NCBI GenBank assembly: GCA_963626285.1
Contig: CAVFWQ010000080.1
Span: 1 to 9,955, forward strand
Source: CAVDRM01 sp963626285
GTDB lineage: Bacteria; Bacillota; Clostridia; Christensenellales; Aristaeellaceae
DNA: 9,955 nucleotides
Direction of reading: 5' to 3'
The position numbers and the translations under genes were made by a program. This document shows positions 6,400 to 9,955 of the stretch, in pieces. The notes beneath the pieces are model-generated. The model searched no databases and was not told the DNA's origin. It was given only the letters and a program-made list of their open reading frames with translations. Positions within the stretch are counted from its first letter, which is position 1. Each line of letters starts with the position of its first letter.

Positions 6400-8028
6400 T
6401 TACGTCTCGTCCGCCGGTACAGGGGTTTCCGTTGCTGCGGCGGCGAGCTGTTTTTCGTAGAGCTTCTTATACGTCTTTTCGCCCAGCACGCCGTCGGCGT
6501 TCAGGCCGTTGGCGCGTTGGAATTTCTTGACTGCGGAGGCGGTCAGCGGCCCGTAATGGCTGGTCACGGTGCTTTCAAAATAGCCAAGCTCCTTGAGCGT
6601 CATCTGCAGCCATGTGACGTCGTCGCCCTGCGAGCCGCTCTTCAGGCGGCGGTATTCCGGCGGCTGAGCGTTGATATTAAAGCCGGTGGTATCCGGCAGC
6701 ATCACGGAACTGTGCGTTTTTCGGTACTTGGCGAAGGCCAGAAGCTCCGAATCCGTGTTGCCGTCGTTATGGATGTACACCTGTGTGCCCTTGCCGCAGT
6801 TGTCGTAAATCCATTTGGCGTCCGTCACCGTCAGGCGAATACAGCCGTGCGACGCCTTTTTGCCCAGATTGTTGAAGGATTTTGTATTGAGCTTGCTGGT
6901 GTCATAGTTGGCGAACATGACGGAATGGAAGGCGATGTTTTCGTTGATTTTCGTCCAGTACTGCGCCGTGCCGCCGCCCCACTTGGGGAAGGTGCACCAG
7001 CGCGCCGTGCGGCCGGACAGCGTCCATGTGCCGACATCGCTGGGATACTTGCTCGTGCCGGTGGAGCATATCATGACCTGCACCAGCACCGTATACTCCT
7101 TGTTCTCATCGTAGGTGTAGACCTTCGTCACCTGATTTCGCGTATCCACATCCACGAAATAGGGCTGCGGCGTGGGTTCGGGCGATGGGCGCGGCGTGGC
7201 GTCGGCGGGAACGACATCCACGGAATTAAACAGCGCGTTCCATGTGTCCTTATCCACAATGCCCGTGACGAGCAGGCCATTGTATTCCTGAAACTGCTTG
7301 ACGGCGGCCTGCGTGTTCTTATAAAAGCCCGTGGTCGTCTTTTTATAGGTGAAGAAGCCCAGCTCCTTCAGCTTTTCCTGCACCTTCTGCACGTTTGCGC
7401 CCTTGGAGCCGTAGGCGAGCTTCTTCGTGAACGGCACGACATCCGCCTCATCCACCGTAATCGTGCCGGGCGCGGGAGCGGGCGTGGCTGTGGGCAGAAG
7501 GACGGCCTCCGACAGGTCGGAATAAAGCAGCGCCAGCGTGTCGGTGTCCGCCTCGCCCGTCACGGTCAGGCCGTACATTTTCTGGAACATCTCCACGGCC
7601 TGCTGGGTGGTCAGCCCGAACACGCCGTCCGCCGCATCCGAATAAACGGACAGCTCCTTGAGCCTTTCCTGAAGCGCACGCACCTGCTCGTTTCGGTCGT
7701 CCAGTTTGAGCGGCAGATAGCAATCGCCGAAGATGACTTCCTGCGTATCGTCGTCCGCTTCGCCCGTTTCCTCAAGGCCGTACGCCTGCTGAACGCGCCG
7801 CACGGCCTCCTCGGTGCTTTCGTCATATATCCCCGTCGCCTCGGCCAGATAGCCGACGGACACAAGACGCTCCTGAAGAATGCGCACATCCTCCGAGGCA
7901 TCGCCCGGCTTCAGCAGCACAAACTCGACCGGCGCAACGATTGAATCATCGTCCTCCTCCTCGGCAAAGGCGGAAAGACAGAAAAGGCAGAAAATCGCCA
8001 GCAGAAGCGGAAGAAGACGCTTTTTCAT
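6400..8028 (-). CDS. Secreted L,D-transpeptidase (YkuD) with four peptidoglycan-binding domains
   Basis: L,D-transpeptidases form 3-3 cross-links in peptidoglycan or attach proteins to it, outside the membrane. From the ATG at 8028 the protein has 542 residues. A signal peptide (Lys-Lys-Arg, then a hydrophobic core, cleavage likely after AFA near residue 22) comes first. Three PG_binding_1-like repeats follow at about 40-100, 105-170 and 201-268, with a Pro/Thr/Ala linker near 180-190 and a Pro-rich linker at about 274-290. The YkuD catalytic domain spans about 290-420, with H368 and SHGCIRL holding the nucleophile C396. A fourth PG-binding repeat lies at about 459-524 with a short Pro-rich tail. 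The upstream in-frame ATG at 8052 is less likely, because GAGGTG (8035-8040) sits six bases before 8028 and the signal peptide starts there. The gene is convergent with fbp, divergent from deoC, and has a consensus promoter with a WalR-like box. Confidence 0.95.
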   Translation of the reverse strand: MKKRLLPLLLAIFCLFCLSAFAEEEDDDSIVAPVEFVLLKPGDASEDVRILQERLVSVGYLAEATGIYDESTEEAVRRVQQAYGLEETGEADDDTQEVIFGDCYLPLKLDDRNEQVRALQERLKELSVYSDAADGVFGLTTQQAVEMFQKMYGLTVTGEADTDTLALLYSDLSEAVLLPTATPAPAPGTITVDEADVVPFTKKLAYGSKGANVQKVQEKLKELGFFTYKKTTTGFYKNTQAAVKQFQEYNGLLVTGIVDKDTWNALFNSVDVVPADATPRPSPEPTPQPYFVDVDTRNQVTKVYTYDENKEYTVLVQVMICSTGTSKYPSDVGTWTLSGRTARWCTFPKWGGGTAQYWTKINENIAFHSVMFANYDTSKLNTKSFNNLGKKASHGCIRLTVTDAKWIYDNCGKGTQVYIHNDGNTDSELLAFAKYRKTHSSVMLPDTTGFNINAQPPEYRRLKSGSQGDDVTWLQMTLKELGYFESTVTSHYGPLTASAVKKFQRANGLNADGVLGEKTYKKLYEKQLAAAATETPVPADET

Positions 8029-8116
8029 ACAGAGCACCTCATTCATCATCATAAAGATTTGCGCATCGGGCGAAGCGGGCTTGCCGCGCCGGACAGCCCA
8101 TCCCGCCGTCCCCTTT

Positions 8117-8145
8117 ATTAAAAGCTAAAAAGACGTTTTTGTCAA
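8117..8145 (-). promoter_or_regulatory. Consensus promoter of the L,D-transpeptidase gene
   Basis: On the minus strand, a perfect TTGACA (complement of 8140-8145) and TTTAAT (complement of 8117-8122) are separated by exactly 17 bp. Transcription should start near 8110, giving a GC-rich leader of about 80 nt. That leader contains a 20-codon open frame (8101 to 8039) whose stop overlaps the ribosome binding site. Confidence 0.82.
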
Positions 8146-8162
8146 GATTGTAAGAAGAAATT

Positions 8163-8179
8163 GTTACAAATTTTTTACA
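8163..8179 (-). promoter_or_regulatory. Candidate WalR (YycF) box / OmpR-family direct repeat
   Basis: Read on the minus strand the site is TGTAAA, five bases, TGTAAC. This fits exactly the published WalR consensus TGTWAH-N5-TGTWAH. It lies 17 bases upstream of the -35 of the L,D-transpeptidase promoter, centred about 60 bases before the predicted start. WalRK is the essential two-component system that controls cell-wall hydrolases and remodelling enzymes in Bacillota, so the target makes sense. On the plus strand the same bases read GTTACA-N5-TTTACA, close to a PhoP box, so another OmpR-family regulator is possible. The region is AT-rich, which raises the odds of a chance match. Confidence 0.45.
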
Positions 8180-8205
8180 AGGATAATAAGGTATGAACAC
8201 ATGTA

Positions 8206-8234
8206 TAGACGGACGCCGTATAATTTGTTATAAT
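8206..8234 (+). promoter_or_regulatory. Promoter of the deoC-fructokinase operon, with a second TATAAT
   Basis: TAGACG (8206-8211) and a perfect TATAAT (8229-8234) are 17 bp apart, and TGT directly before the -10 makes it an extended -10 promoter. A second perfect TATAAT lies ten bases upstream (8219-8224) but has no recognisable -35 at the right distance. Transcription should start near 8241, about 55 nt before the deoC ATG. Confidence 0.75.
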
Positions 8235-8296
8235 TTGAACGGGAACACCGCAAAATCAACCGCTTGCAAAAGCTGTTTGGAAAGAAGGACAAACGG

Positions 8297-8953
8297 ATGA
8301 AAAAGAATGAGATCGCCGCCATGATTGACCATACCCTGCTCAAGGCCTCGGCAACGCCGGAGCAAATCCAAAAGCTCTGCGCGGAGGCGAAGGAATATCG
8401 TTTTGCCTCCGTGTGCGTCAACCCCTGCTATGTCGCTCAGGCCGCGCAGATGCTGAAGGGGACGGGGGTCAAGGTCTGCACCGTCGTCGGCTTCCCGCTC
8501 GGTGCGAATACCTGTGCGGTCAAGGCGTTTGAGACGCAGGATGCCGTGCGCAACGGCGCGCAGGAAATCGACATGGTCATCAACATCGGCGCGGCCAAGG
8601 CCGGAGATTTCGACGCCGTGCGGGAAGATATCGCCGCCGTCGTCAAGGCCGCCGAGGGAACGCTGGTCAAGGTCATCATTGAAGCCTGCTATCTGACGGA
8701 CGAAGAAAAGCAGGCGGTCTGCCGGGCAGCGGCGGACGCTGGCGCGGATTTTGTCAAAACCAGCACGGGCTTCGGCACGGGCGGGGCGACCGTTCACGAC
8801 GTTGCGCTGATGCGCTCCTCCGTTCCGGCCGGCATGAAGGTCAAGGCCGCAGGGGGCATCCATTCCTATGAGGAGGCCGTTGCGCTGGTTGAGGCGGGGG
8901 CGGACCGCATCGGGGCGAGCGCGGGCATCGCAATCGTTGAAAAAGCAGAATAA
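8297..8953 (+). CDS. deoC: Deoxyribose-phosphate aldolase
   Basis: DeoC is a cytosolic class I aldolase that splits 2-deoxy-D-ribose 5-phosphate into glyceraldehyde 3-phosphate and acetaldehyde, the last step of deoxynucleoside salvage. The 218 residues match the short Bacillus-type enzymes (about 220). The TIM-barrel motifs are clear: IDHTLLK (10-16), VCVNPCYV (39-46), VVGFPLGA (63-70), the catalytic D92 in EIDMVINIGA, the Schiff-base lysine K154 in DFVKTSTGFG, the second active-site lysine K183 in VKAAGGI, and the phosphate-site RIGASAG (204-210). After GGI most relatives I know have Arg; here it is His. I chose the ATG at 8297 because AGAAGGA (8283-8289) is seven bases upstream; the in-frame TTG at 8264 lacks such a site. 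The next gene follows 18 bases after the stop, so the two are co-transcribed. No nucleoside phosphorylase or phosphopentomutase is in the window. Confidence 0.97.
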   Translation: MKKNEIAAMIDHTLLKASATPEQIQKLCAEAKEYRFASVCVNPCYVAQAAQMLKGTGVKVCTVVGFPLGANTCAVKAFETQDAVRNGAQEIDMVINIGAAKAGDFDAVREDIAAVVKAAEGTLVKVIIEACYLTDEEKQAVCRAAADAGADFVKTSTGFGTGGATVHDVALMRSSVPAGMKVKAAGGIHSYEEAVALVEAGADRIGASAGIAIVEKAE

Positions 8954-8971
8954 AGACAAGAGGGTGATTGA

Positions 8972-9856
8972 ATGCTTTTAGGCGCTTTGGAGGCCGGCGG
9001 CACAAAGATGATATGCTCGCTGGGGGATGAGCAGGGACATGTGCTGGACAGGGCACGGTTCGAGACCCGCAGTCCGGAGGAGACCATGCCGGAGCTGCTT
9101 CAATATTTTACCGGAAAGGGAATCGATGCGCTCGGCATCGGCAGCTTCGGCCCGCTGGATTTAAATCCGTCCTCTCCGACCTACGGCTGCATCACGACGA
9201 CGCCGAAGGTCAAATGGCAGCATTACCCGCTGAAAAAGGCGTTTGAGGACACGCTGAACGTGCCGGTCGCCTTGGATACGGACGTCAACGCGGCGGTGCT
9301 GGCGGAGCAGCGGCTGGGCGCTGCGCGGGGCGCCGGCACCTGTCTGTATGTGACGGTGGGAACGGGCATCGGCGGCGGCGTCATGGTGAACGGTGAGCTC
9401 GTTCACGGGCTTATCCATCCGGAGCTTGGGCATATGCTGCTCCGTCCCGCAAAGGATGACCCCGCGCCGGACGGGTTGTGCCCCTTCCATGTTTCCTGCG
9501 CGGAGGGGCTGGCGTCCGGAACGGCCATCGGAAAGCGCTGGGGCATGCGGGCGGAGGAACTTCCGCTTGAGCATCCCGCATGGCAGCTTGAGGCGGATTA
9601 TTTGGCGCAGCTGTGCATGAACGCGCTGGCCGTCTTTTCGCCGGAAAAAATCATCCTGGGCGGCGGCGTTATGCAAAAGGCCGGCCTTATCGGGCTGGTG
9701 CGGCAGTCGCTGCGGCGCATGGCGGGCGGCTACTGGCAGCACAAAATGCTTGAGGACGGGATTGATGAATACATCGTCCTGCCCGCGCTGAACGGCAACA
9801 GCGGCGCAATCGGGGCGCTGCTGCTGGCAAGCAGTGTCAAAAATGCGCAAAAATAA
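8972..9856 (+). CDS. scrK: ROK family fructokinase
   Basis: This 294-residue sugar kinase resembles Bacillus GmuE (YdhR) and streptococcal ScrK, which phosphorylate fructose to fructose 6-phosphate with ATP in the cytosol. The resemblance holds along the whole length. Visible features are the N-terminal phosphate-binding EAGGTK (7-12), IGSFGPLD (56-63), YGCITTTPK (71-79), DTDVNAA (102-108) with the catalytic base D104, GTGIGGG (130-136), and the ROK zinc site H154, C170, H173 and C176 (in CPFHVSC). EGLASG (178-183) and IILGGGVMQ (227-235) are further family stretches. It has no helix-turn-helix, so it is a kinase and not a ROK repressor. The ribosome binding site AGGGTGAT (8961-8968) precedes the ATG by three bases. 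It lies 18 bases after deoC and probably shares its transcript. The exact hexose is inferred from similarity; mannose or another sugar is possible. Confidence 0.9.
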   Translation: MLLGALEAGGTKMICSLGDEQGHVLDRARFETRSPEETMPELLQYFTGKGIDALGIGSFGPLDLNPSSPTYGCITTTPKVKWQHYPLKKAFEDTLNVPVALDTDVNAAVLAEQRLGAARGAGTCLYVTVGTGIGGGVMVNGELVHGLIHPELGHMLLRPAKDDPAPDGLCPFHVSCAEGLASGTAIGKRWGMRAEELPLEHPAWQLEADYLAQLCMNALAVFSPEKIILGGGVMQKAGLIGLVRQSLRRMAGGYWQHKMLEDGIDEYIVLPALNGNSGAIGALLLASSVKNAQK

Positions 9857-9896
9857 CGGCGAAAGCATGAATAATCTGTCATGAAGCATGGACAAT

Positions 9897-9926
9897 TTGC
9901 ACAAAATCGATCATTTCCTGTATAAC
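9897..9926 (+). promoter_or_regulatory. Possible promoter for a gene beyond the window
   Basis: TTGCAC (9897-9902) and TATAAC (9921-9926) are 18 bp apart in an AT-rich stretch after the fructokinase stop. No intrinsic terminator was found between 9857 and 9896. The gene it would serve lies outside the window. Confidence 0.45.
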
Positions 9927-9955
9927 ATATCAACGAAATATTATAAAGTTACAAT

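Noticed and set aside
6385..7944. Long plus-strand open frame (519 codons) opposite the L,D-transpeptidase gene
   Set aside because: It mirrors a minus-strand gene with signal peptide, catalytic SHGCIRL motif, promoter and ribosome binding site. The plus-strand product shows no family features, and its start lies just past a terminator hairpin.
8163..8180. DeoR-type operator for deoC
   Set aside because: The TTACAA repeats do not resemble the Bacillus DeoR operator as I know it, and no regulator gene is nearby. The WalR/PhoP-like reading fits better.

Overview
The window reads as an ordinary chromosomal segment of a moderately GC-rich member of the Bacillota, most likely an anaerobic Clostridia-type gut or environmental bacterium. 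The main pointers are the Firmicutes-type class III fructose-1,6-bisphosphatase, a SerC-SerA pair with the SerA sequence style seen in Clostridia and Bacteroides, a Bacillus/Streptococcus-like ROK fructokinase, a Gram-positive type multi-domain L,D-transpeptidase, and strong AGGAGG-like ribosome binding sites with consensus sigma-A promoters. Genus cannot be fixed from the sequence alone. Seven complete protein genes are supported. No RNA gene, insertion sequence, phage gene or CRISPR array was seen.

Layout. Bases 1-239 are AT-rich and non-coding; they hold a perfect 26-bp tandem duplication, an inverted repeat and a good promoter for a MATE-family efflux pump (240-1703, +). A strong intrinsic terminator (1784-1818) separates the pump from a new promoter that drives the serine-biosynthesis pair serC (about 1929-3002) and serA (3016-4200). 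A second, near-consensus promoter (4244-4272) starts fbp (4314-6206, +). Bases 6207-6399 separate convergent genes and hold three consecutive hairpins. On the minus strand, 6400-8028 encodes a secreted L,D-transpeptidase with four peptidoglycan-binding domains. It is divergent from a deoC (8297-8953) - ROK fructokinase (8972-9856) operon; the shared 268-bp control region holds consensus promoters on both strands and, between them, a direct repeat that matches the WalR cell-wall regulator consensus. The last 99 bases hold a possible promoter for a gene beyond the window.

How the genes fit together. Most are central-carbon or biosynthetic functions. SerA and SerC take 3-phosphoglycerate to phosphoserine. 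Fbp is the gluconeogenic fructose-bisphosphate phosphatase. DeoC feeds deoxyribose phosphate into glyceraldehyde 3-phosphate, and the fructokinase feeds fructose into the hexose phosphate pool. The L,D-transpeptidase and the MATE pump are envelope functions with their own control regions. I see no undescribed multi-gene system here; the points worth a second look are mostly regulatory: the WalR-like box, the repeat cluster at the MATE promoter and the triple hairpin block, plus a possible active-site substitution in SerA.
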